Shown here piece by piece: positions 36,310-44,370 of a stretch of DNA of 64,000 nt. Location of the stretch: assembly GCA_964514215.1 (NCBI GenBank), contig CAZEPW010000002.1, forward strand, positions 1 to 64,000, given 5' to 3'. Both the position numbers and the translations under genes were made by a program. Origin of the DNA: CAYQUC01 sp964514215 (GTDB taxonomy: Bacteria; Pseudomonadota; Gammaproteobacteria; UBA6429; Thiohalophilaceae). The stretch's first letter is position 1, and each line of letters starts with the position of its first letter. The notes under the pieces are model-generated. The model was given only the letters and a program-made list of their open reading frames with translations, searched no databases and was not told where the DNA came from.

Positions 36310-37350
36310 TTAACCACGATAGGGCGTTTTACTCGCATTTCCTGGTATTTCTTCCACTAACTTTGGCACAAGGTAGCCGGGCAAGGTTTCTTGGAGTTCG
36401 GTGTAGATTTTTTTGGCGATAGAGCGTGGAAGGTCGAAATGTTGAGCGCCTGAGACTTTGTCGAGCAGGTGTAGATAGTAGGGTTGAATATTTAATTTAA
36501 ATAATTTTTTTGATAATTCTGACAGTACCAGTGCATCGTCGTTAACGTGTTTCAGTAAAACACTTTGATTTAATAAGCTAATGCCGGCTTGCGATAGCTT
36601 TTTTAATTGTTGTTCAACTTGAGCGTTAATTTCATTAGGGTGATTACAATGAATGACAAAAACTACTTTGAGTTTAGTCGATTTAAAGATATTCACTAAT
36701 TCAGCAGTGATTCTTTCGGGAAGTACGATAGGTAAACGAGAATGAATTCGTACGTACTGGACATGCTCTATCGTTTGGATATGGTGTATCAGCTCCTCAA
36801 GACGTCGATCCGACAGGCTTAGCGGATCACCGCCGCTTAATATAACCTCGTTTATAGTAAGGTCATTTTTGATGTAGTGTATGATTTGATTAAAGTTTGC
36901 ACTGGTTAAACTGGCATCAGAGTATGGAAAATGTCGTCTAAAACAATAACGGCAATGGATGGCACAGGCTCCGGTTAATGTCAATAACACGCGGCCATGA
37001 TATTTGTGAAGTAGACCGGGAATGACCATTGAGTTTATGTCACCGACAGGGTCTGTTAAGTAGTCTGAATCTAATTCAAGTTCGTTAAGTTGCGGCAAAA
37101 CTTGCAGTAGCAAAGGATCATTGATGTCTCTAGCTTGCATCCGTTGTGCAAAACTAAGCGGTACTAACATTGGAAATGAAATTTTGCTTAGCTCCGATTT
37201 TGAGAGTAATTCTGTGGGAAGTTCGAGAAACTTTAGTAATTGAATTGGATCTCTAAAGGCATTTTTTAAGGCTTTTTGCCAATAATTACTCGAACTAGTT
37301 GATCTGAGCGCATTAGAAACTCGCGAAATTATCGGTGTTTGGTGTATCAT
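36310..37350 (-). CDS. epmB: EF-P beta-lysylation enzyme EpmB (lysine 2,3-aminomutase-like)
   Basis: Radical SAM, PLP-dependent enzyme converting (S)-alpha-lysine to (R)-beta-lysine for EF-P modification. The radical-SAM cluster 'CAIHCRYCFRRHFPY' (CxxxCxxC) is clear, as are 'VILSGGDPLSLSDRRL' and 'VQYVRIHSRLP'. The PLP-Lys is expected in 'YLHLLDKVSGAQHF'. The ATG at 37350 (MIHQTPIIS) gives 346 aa, close to E. coli EpmB; an upstream TTG would overlap efp and is rejected. It diverges from efp with 31 bp between start codons. Confidence 0.93.
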   Translation of the reverse strand: MIHQTPIISRVSNALRSTSSSNYWQKALKNAFRDPIQLLKFLELPTELLSKSELSKISFPMLVPLSFAQRMQARDINDPLLLQVLPQLNELELDSDYLTDPVGDINSMVIPGLLHKYHGRVLLTLTGACAIHCRYCFRRHFPYSDASLTSANFNQIIHYIKNDLTINEVILSGGDPLSLSDRRLEELIHHIQTIEHVQYVRIHSRLPIVLPERITAELVNIFKSTKLKVVFVIHCNHPNEINAQVEQQLKKLSQAGISLLNQSVLLKHVNDDALVLSELSKKLFKLNIQPYYLHLLDKVSGAQHFDLPRSIAKKIYTELQETLPGYLVPKLVEEIPGNASKTPYRG

Positions 37351-37381
37351 ATCAATCTTTAATCCATTACTAGAGGATGCT

Positions 37382-37954
37382 ATGGCTACGTATAGTACCA
37401 ATGAATTTCGAAGCGGTCTTAAAATTATGCTTGATAATGCTCCGTGTTCGATAATTGAGAATGAATTTGTAAAACCGGGAAAAGGTCAGGCGTTTAACCG
37501 AGTAAAAATTCGAAATTTGTCAACGGGCCGTGTTATTGAGCGGACGTTTAAATCGGGTGAATCGGTAGAAGCTGCCGATGTTATGGATACCGAAATGCAG
37601 TACTTGTATAACGATGGTGATATGTGGAATTTTATGCACCCTGAAACATTTGAGCAAGTTGCAGCGGATAAAGCCGCTATTGGTGAAAATGAGAAATGGC
37701 TAAAAGAACAAGACGAAGTGACCGTTACTTTGTGGAATGGTGTGCCAATTGCCATTACACCTCCAAATCATGTCACTCTTAAAGTGACTGAAACTGACCC
37801 CGGTGTTCGTGGTGATACTTCAGGTGGTGGAGGTAAACCGGCCACTACTGAAACCGGTGCGGTTGTTCGAGTACCGCTTTTTATTGATGAAGGTGAATTA
37901 ATTAAAGTTGATACTCGTACTGGTGAATATCAGGGTAGAGTGAAAGAAGATTAA
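37382..37954 (+). CDS. efp: Translation elongation factor P
   Basis: Relieves ribosome stalling at polyproline. The 190-aa length and three beta-barrel layout are standard. The modification site is Lys34 in 'FVKPGKGQAF', the residue beta-lysylated by EpmA. 'TDPGVRGDTSGGGGKPATTETGAVVRVPLFI' is the EF-P C-terminal signature region. GAGGA lies five bases before the ATG. epmA follows after 28 bp and epmB is divergent, so substrate and two of its modifying enzymes are together. The hydroxylase EpmC was not seen in the window. Confidence 0.97.
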   Translation: MATYSTNEFRSGLKIMLDNAPCSIIENEFVKPGKGQAFNRVKIRNLSTGRVIERTFKSGESVEAADVMDTEMQYLYNDGDMWNFMHPETFEQVAADKAAIGENEKWLKEQDEVTVTLWNGVPIAITPPNHVTLKVTETDPGVRGDTSGGGGKPATTETGAVVRVPLFIDEGELIKVDTRTGEYQGRVKED

Positions 37955-37982
37955 GTTAGATTTATTTATATAGTCGCTACAA

Positions 37983-38969
37983 ATGGCTAGTCATAACACT
38001 TGGCAAACAACGACAACTTTAGCGGTGTTGCAGGCTCGAGCTAAACTAATCGGTATTTTTCACGATTTTTTTATCCAAAAAGCAGTATTACAAGTTGATA
38101 CTCCGATAATATCGCAATTTGCCAATACTGATCCGAGTATCGAAAGTTTTACTACTCAAGAAAATATAAATACGAGTAGTGAAAAACAATTTTTTTTGCA
38201 AACCTCACCAGAATTTCCGATGAAACGCTTGTTGGCAAGTGGCGTAGGATCGATATATCAAATTTGTAAAGTTTTTCGGACTCTCGAAAAAGGTCGGTTT
38301 CATAATCCAGAATTTACTTTATTAGAATGGTATCGAGTTGAAATCGATCATTTTCAATTAATGGATGAGGTGTTAGAGCTTTTTTCTAAAATCAATTCGG
38401 TATTTCCATTTTATGAAACCGTGACAAAATTATCTTACCATGATTTATTTTTAAATTACTTAGGTATTGATATCCTGAATGCAACGAGTGAAGAATTAAA
38501 AAAATATATCGAAACTCACAGTGATAGTGCATTAATCTCGATAGCCAATATGCAGCACAGTGAATTATGTGACTATTTAATGTCACATATGATTCAAGAT
38601 AAAATGCAGGAAAAAAGCCTTATTTTCGTCTTTAATTATCCAACAGCACAAGCATCGTTGGCACAGCTAAATGATGATAAATTAACTGCGCGCCGATTTG
38701 AAGTATTTGCCTCGGGTATTGAACTGGCAAATGGTTTTCATGAATTACGCGATGCGCAGGAACAGCATCAACGGTTTTTAGATGATCAAAAAAATCGGGC
38801 TAAAGCACAGCAAGCCATTCCCCCTTTGGATGAAAATTTAATACAGGCATTACAACATGGTTTGCCGAATTGTGCTGGTGTTGCGCTAGGCGTTGAGCGA
38901 TTATTGATGTTAATTGTTAATGCAAAACATATAAACGAAGTGTTGAGTTTTCCATTTGAGCGTGCATAA
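37983..38969 (+). CDS. epmA: EF-P--(R)-beta-lysine ligase EpmA
   Basis: Class II lysyl-tRNA-synthetase paralogue (328 aa) lacking the anticodon-binding domain. It activates beta-lysine and attaches it to Lys34 of EF-P. Class II motifs: motif 1 region 'VDTPIISQFANTDPSIESF', motif 2 'IYQICKVFRTLEKGRFHNPEFTLLEWYR', motif 3 'CAGVALGVERLLML'. Length and gene position directly after efp agree with EpmA. The C-terminus overlaps nothing; psd converges 10 bp downstream. Confidence 0.95.
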   Translation: MASHNTWQTTTTLAVLQARAKLIGIFHDFFIQKAVLQVDTPIISQFANTDPSIESFTTQENINTSSEKQFFLQTSPEFPMKRLLASGVGSIYQICKVFRTLEKGRFHNPEFTLLEWYRVEIDHFQLMDEVLELFSKINSVFPFYETVTKLSYHDLFLNYLGIDILNATSEELKKYIETHSDSALISIANMQHSELCDYLMSHMIQDKMQEKSLIFVFNYPTAQASLAQLNDDKLTARRFEVFASGIELANGFHELRDAQEQHQRFLDDQKNRAKAQQAIPPLDENLIQALQHGLPNCAGVALGVERLLMLIVNAKHINEVLSFPFERA

Positions 38970-38978
38970 TAATATTCA

Positions 38979-39842
38979 TTACAGGATACTACCGATACTT
39001 TCTCCCATAATTATGTTTTTTTCAGCAATTAAATTATCATTCCACGATATTTTGTTTTCAGCAAATAATAAAATTACGGTTGAGCCCATATTAAATCGTG
39101 CTATCTCATCGCCGCGTTTAAACGAAATTTGTTGTTCATTATAATCCCAGGACCGAACCGTAAACCGAGTCGGTGGAGTAATTACCTCTTGCCATACTGT
39201 TTCGATGCTGGCAACAAATATTGCACCAACCATAATCACAGCCATTGGTCCTAGTGCTGTTTCAAATAAACACACGACTCTTTCATTACGGGCAAACAAT
39301 CTGGGGATTGTGCGAGCAGTCGCAGGATTCACGCTAAATAACCGGCCCGGGACATGGGTCACCTTAATTAATTTGCCATCAACCGGCATGTGGATTCGGT
39401 GGTAGTCTTTGGGTGATAAATATAAAGTTGAAAAATGTCCGTTGTTAAATTGAGCTGCATCATCAGCTTGATTACCGAGTAATGTTTGTACGGTATAGTG
39501 GTGATTTTTTGCTTGAATTATGATGTCGTTGTCAATTTTAGTTGCTTGACTGACACAGGCATCCACTGGAGATGCAATATTAGCGGCCATGCAGATTGGT
39601 CGATGTTCAGGTTTGATAGCACGAGTAAAAAAATCGTTAAAGCTGGTATAAGAGCGCCAGTCTTCATTTTGTGCAATTGTCATATCAACGTTGTATTGTT
39701 TAATAAACCAAGGAGTAAAACGATTTAAGAAAACTCGATTTTGCCAACGTGTTAATGCCAACATTAACAGTGATAATAAATGATGCGGGAGAATATATTG
39801 TAAAGCTGCGAACAGGTAGTCGGCTAATCTTGAAAAATTCAT
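38979..39842 (-). CDS. psd: Phosphatidylserine decarboxylase proenzyme
   Basis: Inner-membrane enzyme making phosphatidylethanolamine. It is autocleaved at the conserved L/M-GST motif, here 'FNMGSTVILLF', whose Ser becomes the pyruvoyl cofactor. 'SPVDACVSQATKI', 'YLSPKDYHRIHMPVDG' and 'GRLFSVNP' are conserved blocks. 287 aa, similar to E. coli Psd without its C-terminal extension. N-terminal hydrophobic/aromatic segment 'LLSLLMLALTRW' associates with the membrane. It ends a minus-strand run SCO1-PCuAC-psd with gaps of 4 and 2 bp. Confidence 0.94.
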   Translation of the reverse strand: MNFSRLADYLFAALQYILPHHLLSLLMLALTRWQNRVFLNRFTPWFIKQYNVDMTIAQNEDWRSYTSFNDFFTRAIKPEHRPICMAANIASPVDACVSQATKIDNDIIIQAKNHHYTVQTLLGNQADDAAQFNNGHFSTLYLSPKDYHRIHMPVDGKLIKVTHVPGRLFSVNPATARTIPRLFARNERVVCLFETALGPMAVIMVGAIFVASIETVWQEVITPPTRFTVRSWDYNEQQISFKRGDEIARFNMGSTVILLFAENKISWNDNLIAEKNIIMGESIGSIL

Positions 39843-39844
39843 TA

Positions 39845-40297
39845 TTAATTACTTATACGTTTTTTGACATTTGCGGTGATGGATTTTACCACATTATTTT
39901 TAAATTTAAGTGTCAAAATAACAGTGCCACCTAATTTAATCGCGGATTTTGGTTTTATCATCATTAGGTGTAATCCACCGGGAGCAAATACCATTGTTTG
40001 TTTTTTGTTAATGGTTAATCCATCTTGTTGTATCATTCTGGCAATATTATTGGTTATTTGTGTTTTGTGTATTTCAATATTTTTAAACATTGGGCTTGAA
40101 ACGGCCACTAATTCGATAGCATTATTACTGTTATTTTTAATCGATATATAACCAGCATACATAGTACTGTTTGGTGGTGCATCAGCAATCCAGGCATGGC
40201 TGAGTGTAATGAGCTCTGTAGCCGATGAGTGCGTAGCAATGCTTAATAAAATAATTGTAATCAGAATACTTGAAATTGATTTTGAATATAAAGGCAT
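39845..40297 (-). CDS. Periplasmic copper chaperone PCu(A)C
   Basis: A 150-aa protein with a signal peptide (ILITIILLSIATHSSA). The copper-binding pattern H(M)x10Mx21HxM of the PCuAC family is visible as 'SPMFKNIEIHKT', 'NIARMIQQ' and 'PGGLHLMMIKP'. It delivers Cu(I) to the CuA or CuB sites of cytochrome oxidase, usually together with SCO1. The adjacent SCO1 gene (4-bp gap) fits this job. Periplasmic location. Confidence 0.9.
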   Translation of the reverse strand: MPLYSKSISSILITIILLSIATHSSATELITLSHAWIADAPPNSTMYAGYISIKNNSNNAIELVAVSSPMFKNIEIHKTQITNNIARMIQQDGLTINKKQTMVFAPGGLHLMMIKPKSAIKLGGTVILTLKFKNNVVKSITANVKKRISN

Positions 40298-40301
40298 TTA
40301 A

Positions 40302-40976
40302 TTATTGTTTAAAGTAGTTTGTTAAAGCAATAAAATTATCACTAATTTTTTCAGCATTATGCGGTGCTGAAAAAATTGCACGTAGGCTGGCATTTGGATC
40401 AATTAAATATATTTGAGCGCTGTGATCAACGCTGTAACTGCCATCGGATTTTCCGTGGTTATCATAAGCATATAATACGCCTAATTGTTTTGTCAGCTTA
40501 GTAATTTCGATTAATGGCCCGGTAACACCAATAAAGTCCGGATGATAATATTCAACATAGCTTTTTAAAATATCAGGGGTATCGCGGTTGGGATCAACCG
40601 TAACAAGAATGAGTTGTTTAGGATAATCTTGTTTGCCATCACGTTTGATATTCTTCTCGATATTTTCCCAGGCTTGCTGCATTGTCGTTAATGTTGTTGG
40701 GCAAACATCCGGGCAATTGGTGAAGCCAAAAAACACAAACGACCACTTACCAATAAAACGCTTATCTGAAAAAACTTGGCGTTGATGATCAATTAAATTA
40801 AATTCTGATAGAGGAAAAGCCCGGTTTAATGCAATGGATTCTAGACCGGGAGGAATAGGGATTAACTCAGCTTCATCGTTACTTTGCATTGTTGAATAAA
40901 ACCAAGAGCCGCTTACGGCACTTATTATCGCAACACTAATGATAAGACTGATATGAAGTTTTTTGATTTGAGCCAT
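40302..40976 (-). CDS. SCO1/SenC copper-delivery thioredoxin-like protein
   Basis: Membrane-anchored assembly factor for the CuA centre of cytochrome c oxidase, 224 aa. A single N-terminal anchor (about residues 9-27) is followed by a thioredoxin fold with the Cu-binding CxxxC in 'FTNCPDVCPTTL' and the His ligand in 'YSVDHSAQIYLID'. 'VTVDPNRDTPDILKSY' is a SCO family block. It is the first gene of the SCO1-PCuAC-psd run. Implies a copper-dependent terminal oxidase and aerobic respiration. Confidence 0.93.
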   Translation of the reverse strand: MAQIKKLHISLIISVAIISAVSGSWFYSTMQSNDEAELIPIPPGLESIALNRAFPLSEFNLIDHQRQVFSDKRFIGKWSFVFFGFTNCPDVCPTTLTTMQQAWENIEKNIKRDGKQDYPKQLILVTVDPNRDTPDILKSYVEYYHPDFIGVTGPLIEITKLTKQLGVLYAYDNHGKSDGSYSVDHSAQIYLIDPNASLRAIFSAPHNAEKISDNFIALTNYFKQ

Positions 40977-41180
40977 TTTTCTATTATCCCATGATTTTCA
41001 TCACAATATCACGCATAAAAATTTTAAGTATTAAATTATTCCTATTCAATGATAAATTATTTAGCTGTAGGTTGAGGTGACGTTAGCAACCCCAACACTA
41101 TAATATCAACATCATTCGCTGTTGAAGTTCAAGAAGCATCACCCCAAGCTACGCAATTTGTCATATTATGAAAATTGAAT

Positions 41181-41229
41181 GAGAACAAATCGAGAACTAT
41201 TTGAATTTCTCGTTAAAAAGCGCTATGGT
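41181..41229 (+). promoter_or_regulatory. Promoter overlapped by a GAGAA-type inverted repeat before the S24 gene
   Basis: TTGAAT (41201-41206), a 17-bp spacer and TATGGT (41224-41229) form a good sigma-70 promoter. CGAGAA (41191-41196) and TTCTCG (41207-41212) are a perfect inverted repeat with a 10-bp centre that contains the -35 box. A further GAGAAC half-site at 41181-41186 lies exactly 11 bp from the GAGAAC at 41192. This looks like a repressor operator; which protein binds it is unknown. It does not match the E. coli LexA box CTGT-N8-ACAG. Confidence 0.6.
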
Positions 41230-41254
41230 AATTAAAACCTAAGAGAATACTTAA

Positions 41255-41719
41255 ATGAATAATGTTAACTATTTAATAAATAAGACTAATCGACCAATAT
41301 ATAACACCACTATTGAGCCCTGTTTTGCAGAATCAGCCACTATGATTGATATACCATTATTGGGTTGGGTTGCTGCAGGTGTCCCTGTTGATTTATTTGA
41401 AAATAAAGAATCTATATCAGTACCTGCTAATATGGTGCTTAAAAACAGTTATGCTCTGCGTGTCCGGGGTGAGTCAATGGTAGATGATAATATCCAAGAT
41501 GGGGATGTTATTGTCATCCAAAAGCGTGAATCAGCAGAAAATGGCCAGTCTGTTATTGCGATGATTAATGGCGAGCAAGTGACATTAAAGAAATTTTATG
41601 TTGAGCGTGAAGGAATTCGTTTACAACCGGCAAATCCTGAGATGGAACCGATATATCTTAGGAATGAAGATGTTCAAATTTTAGGAATTGTGACAGGTGT
41701 GATACGCTCATTAAACTAA
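41255..41719 (+). CDS. Stand-alone LexA-type S24 peptidase domain protein (no DNA-binding domain)
   Basis: A 154-aa protein whose residues 31-154 align by eye with the C-terminal autoprotease half of LexA/UmuD: cleavage site Ala41-Gly42 in 'LGWVAAGVPV', catalytic Ser74 in 'RGESMVDD', catalytic Lys112 in 'EQVTLKKFY', and the closing 'IRLQPANPEMEPI...VQILGIVTGVIR' typical of LexA. The first 30 residues show no helix-turn-helix and no frame upstream supplies one. It may be a UmuD-like polymerase accessory, a co-inhibitor of LexA, or a RecA-responsive switch. No umuC or imuB homologue is nearby. See the operator upstream. Confidence 0.8.
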   Translation: MNNVNYLINKTNRPIYNTTIEPCFAESATMIDIPLLGWVAAGVPVDLFENKESISVPANMVLKNSYALRVRGESMVDDNIQDGDVIVIQKRESAENGQSVIAMINGEQVTLKKFYVEREGIRLQPANPEMEPIYLRNEDVQILGIVTGVIRSLN

Positions 41720-41735
41720 TTTTAGTGCTGGTGAA

Positions 41736-41755
41736 CTGGAGCTTATTAGCTCCAG
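41736..41755. terminator. Hairpin between convergent S24 and sulfurtransferase genes
   Basis: CTGGAGCT (41736-41743) and AGCTCCAG (41748-41755) form a perfect 8-bp stem with loop TATT, 17 bp after the S24 stop codon. No T-run follows on the plus strand. It may act as a bidirectional terminator or mRNA end stabiliser. Confidence 0.5.
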
Positions 41756-41787
41756 CGTATAATGTTATTGCACTTAATTATTTTCAT

Positions 41788-42621
41788 TTATTCTATCGGT
41801 GTTCCAGCCGTATTTCCCCAATCTGACCAAGAGCCTGGGTAACCTTTTATTTTGTCATAACCCAAAGATTTTAAAACAATGTAAGTATGTGCCGATCGGT
41901 GATGTGTTTGGCAATGTGTGATAACTAATTTATCTTTGGTAATTCCCAGAGAATCGAGTGTTGATGTTAAATTGTCTTGGGGTTTTAAACATAAATTATT
42001 GTTCTTATCCATTGCTTCCATCCAATCCCAGTTAATAGCGCCTGGAATATGGCCGGCGCGTTCGGCAAAGGCCTTTTGTCCACTATATTCAGCAGCAGAA
42101 CGAGAATCTAATACGGCAACAGTAGGGTCATTTAAATGTTCCATAATAAATGATTGATTTGCTACTGGAGTTTCAATAATAGAATATTGATTTTCTTGTG
42201 ATGCTTCACAAGAAGTTGGATATATAATTTTATCGGTAACAGGGTGATTGTTCGCAAGCCAATTTTGAATACCGCCATCAAGCAAGGAATATTTTTGATG
42301 TCCAACACTTTCTAATGTCCACAGTAAACGGCATGCTCGACCACCACCTTCATCATCATAAGCAATTACATGTGTCTCAGGTGTTAATCCTAAGGCATTA
42401 AAAACCGTGTTTAATTGTTTTTCTTTTGGTAATAAGCCCATTCGTGGCGGTTCTACTCGAACGATCCAAGAATAATCTAAATATACAGCTGATGTTATAT
42501 GATGTTGCACATAACTAGTAGGGCTACTCATATCAATGAGCAATATATTTTGCTTAGAATTTTGTAATTCTTGCTCTAATTGTTGTGCATTAATTATAAG
42601 GGGTAGCTGTTCTGAACTCAT
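41788..42621 (-). CDS. Two-domain rhodanese sulfurtransferase (SseA-like)
   Basis: A 277-aa tandem rhodanese protein. The first, inactive domain includes 'IDMSSPTSYVQHHI'; the second includes 'VLDSRSAAEYSGQKAFAERAGHIPGAINWDW' and the catalytic loop 'ITHCQTHHRSAHTYIV'. The active-site loop CQTHHRS differs from the CGSGVTA of 3-mercaptopyruvate sulfurtransferases and CRKGVT of thiosulfate sulfurtransferases, so the donor is uncertain. 'GYPGSWSDWGN' is the family C-terminal motif. Cytoplasmic, no signal peptide. Confidence 0.87.
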   Translation of the reverse strand: MSSEQLPLIINAQQLEQELQNSKQNILLIDMSSPTSYVQHHITSAVYLDYSWIVRVEPPRMGLLPKEKQLNTVFNALGLTPETHVIAYDDEGGGRACRLLWTLESVGHQKYSLLDGGIQNWLANNHPVTDKIIYPTSCEASQENQYSIIETPVANQSFIMEHLNDPTVAVLDSRSAAEYSGQKAFAERAGHIPGAINWDWMEAMDKNNNLCLKPQDNLTSTLDSLGITKDKLVITHCQTHHRSAHTYIVLKSLGYDKIKGYPGSWSDWGNTAGTPIE

Positions 42622-42881
42622 GGTAATTCCTTTTGCTTGATTTTAACTTGGCTAGAAACCTTGGATATAACGCGATTACCTAAAACAAATAGTTTGGCTT
42701 AATCAAACGTGAAGGATAACACATTTTAATTTTAATAACTTAAATTCAAATTTATCCTGACAATTTATATTGGTATTATGTGAGCGAGTTAAAGGTTATT
42801 TTATGCAAATTTTCATTCAGTTTACGATCTTATATCGGTATAATTTCACACTTACTTTTAATTTCATTAGGTGCATATTTT

Positions 42882-44069
42882 ATGATTACTTCTTTTCAAC
42901 CTCCAATCCGTACGTTAATGGGGCCAGGTCCTTCGGACGTCAGCGAGCGAGTTTTAGCGGCACTTGCTCGACCAACAATAGGGCATCTCGATCCTGAGTT
43001 TGTTGGTATGATGGATGAACTCAAAGAATTATTAAAATATGCTTTTCAAACAAAAAATGAATTAACCTTTCCTGTTTCAGCACCGGGTTCGGCGGGTATG
43101 GAAACTTGCTTTGTTAATTTATTAGAAGCCGGTGATAAAGTTGTAGTGTGTATTAACGGTGTTTTTGGTAATCGTATGAAAGAAAACATCGAGCGTTGTG
43201 GGGCTACAGCTATAGTAGTTGAAGATGCATGGGGTGAAGTCGTTGATCCGCAAAAATTAGAAGCTACTTTAAAGGCAAATGATGATGCAAAATTTGTTGC
43301 TTTTGTACATGCTGAAACTTCTACTGGTGCTTTATCTGACGCTAAAACCTTAGTAGAAATAGCACATCAATATGGCTGTCTTACAATCGTTGACGCGGTG
43401 ACATCGTTGGCGGGTTCAGAATTAAAGGTTGATGAATGGAAAATTGATGCTATTTACTCTGGCACTCAGAAATGTTTGTCTGCACCCCCAGGTTTGTCAC
43501 CTGTTTCGTTTAGCCAACGAGCAGCCGATTTGATTAAAAACCGTCAATCCAAGGTACAAAGTTGGTTTCTAGACATGAGTTTGGTAATGGATTATTGGGG
43601 TGGTGATGGTAAACGTACTTATCATCATACTGCACCCGTCAATTCACTTTATGCATTACACGAATCTTTACTAATTTTAAAAGAAGAAGGTTTAGAAAAT
43701 TCGTGGAAACGCCATACGTATTATCACAATATGTTACGAGCGGGCATTGAGGCCATGGGATTATCGTTTATCGTTAAACAAGGTGATAACTTACCACAAT
43801 TAAATAGCGTTACTATTCCCGATGGCGTAGATGATGCGCAAGTTCGTGGTCGGTTATTAAAAGACTATAATTTAGAGATTGGCGCTGGTTTAGGCACATT
43901 AGCGGGTAAAGTATGGCGTATTGGTTTAATGGGGTATGCCTGTAATCAGGCAAATGTTGAAAAATGTTTAGCCGCCTTAAATGAAGTTTTGTGTGATCTA
44001 GGTGCCGATATTGAAGCCGGTTCGGCGTTAGCTGCGGCAAAAGCGTATCTTGCTGATAATAAAATGTAA
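42882..44069 (+). CDS. Serine-glyoxylate / alanine-glyoxylate-type aminotransferase
   Basis: PLP-dependent class V aminotransferase of 395 aa. Family features: N-terminal 'RTLMGPGPSDVSERVL', 'PVSAPGSAGMETCFVNLLE', 'HAETSTGAL', 'DAVTSLAG' (PLP-binding Asp) and the Schiff-base Lys in 'YSGTQKCLSAPPGLSP'. These are typical of serine-glyoxylate or alanine-glyoxylate aminotransferases. The ATG at 42882 with AGGTG about ten bases upstream is chosen; an in-frame upstream start adds a non-homologous hydrophobic stretch. With glcDEF and the HprA-like dehydrogenase it could turn glycolate-derived glyoxylate and serine into glycine and glycerate. Confidence 0.88.
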   Translation: MITSFQPPIRTLMGPGPSDVSERVLAALARPTIGHLDPEFVGMMDELKELLKYAFQTKNELTFPVSAPGSAGMETCFVNLLEAGDKVVVCINGVFGNRMKENIERCGATAIVVEDAWGEVVDPQKLEATLKANDDAKFVAFVHAETSTGALSDAKTLVEIAHQYGCLTIVDAVTSLAGSELKVDEWKIDAIYSGTQKCLSAPPGLSPVSFSQRAADLIKNRQSKVQSWFLDMSLVMDYWGGDGKRTYHHTAPVNSLYALHESLLILKEEGLENSWKRHTYYHNMLRAGIEAMGLSFIVKQGDNLPQLNSVTIPDGVDDAQVRGRLLKDYNLEIGAGLGTLAGKVWRIGLMGYACNQANVEKCLAALNEVLCDLGADIEAGSALAAAKAYLADNKM

Positions 44070-44114
44070 TTTTTTCGAATTTATAACTAAAATTTTATAA
44101 CAACAATAAAATAT

Positions 44115-44153
44115 GAGATGATTGAGGCTAGAGTCTTTATCATCTCTATTTTA
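44115..44153 (+). terminator. Terminator-like hairpin after the aminotransferase gene
   Basis: GAGATGAT (44115-44122) and ATCATCTC (44139-44146) are perfect 8-bp arms with a 16-nt loop, followed by TATTTTATTT. It lies 45 bp after the stop codon. Confidence 0.55.
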
Positions 44154-44242
44154 TTTCTAGATTTCTCTGAATCACTCAATATAATTGAATTATTTGTTTC
44201 ATACTAAATTTGAAAAATATATTCAAATTGAGGCAAAATATA

Positions 44243-44270
44243 ATTGAAAATTACAATAATGTCCCCACAT
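44243..44270 (+). promoter_or_regulatory. Sigma-32 (RpoH)-like promoter of htpG
   Basis: ATTGAAA (44243-44249), a 13-bp spacer and CCCCACAT (44263-44270) match the sigma-32 consensus CTTGAAA-N13-15-CCCCATNT closely. It lies 100 bp before the htpG start, as expected for a heat-shock chaperone gene. Confidence 0.8.
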
Positions 44271-44370
44271 TGGTAAGACTATTTGTTAATAGGATGCAAA
44301 TATCAATTGTGTCTTTATTAACATTTAAAATCCATTAATATCAACAACTTATATAATTAAGGAAAAATAA

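Larger units (their letters stand above)
44070..44370. other. 301-bp region before htpG
   Basis: No genes. It contains the aminotransferase terminator-like hairpin at 44115-44153 and the heat-shock promoter at 44243-44270, both listed separately; the remaining AT-rich leader of about 90 bases shows nothing recognisable. Confidence 0.5.

Noticed and set aside
41041..41254. A missing LexA helix-turn-helix encoded in another frame upstream of the S24 gene (frameshift)
   Set aside because: No frame in the upstream 214 bp resembles the LexA DNA-binding domain, and a promoter occupies the region.
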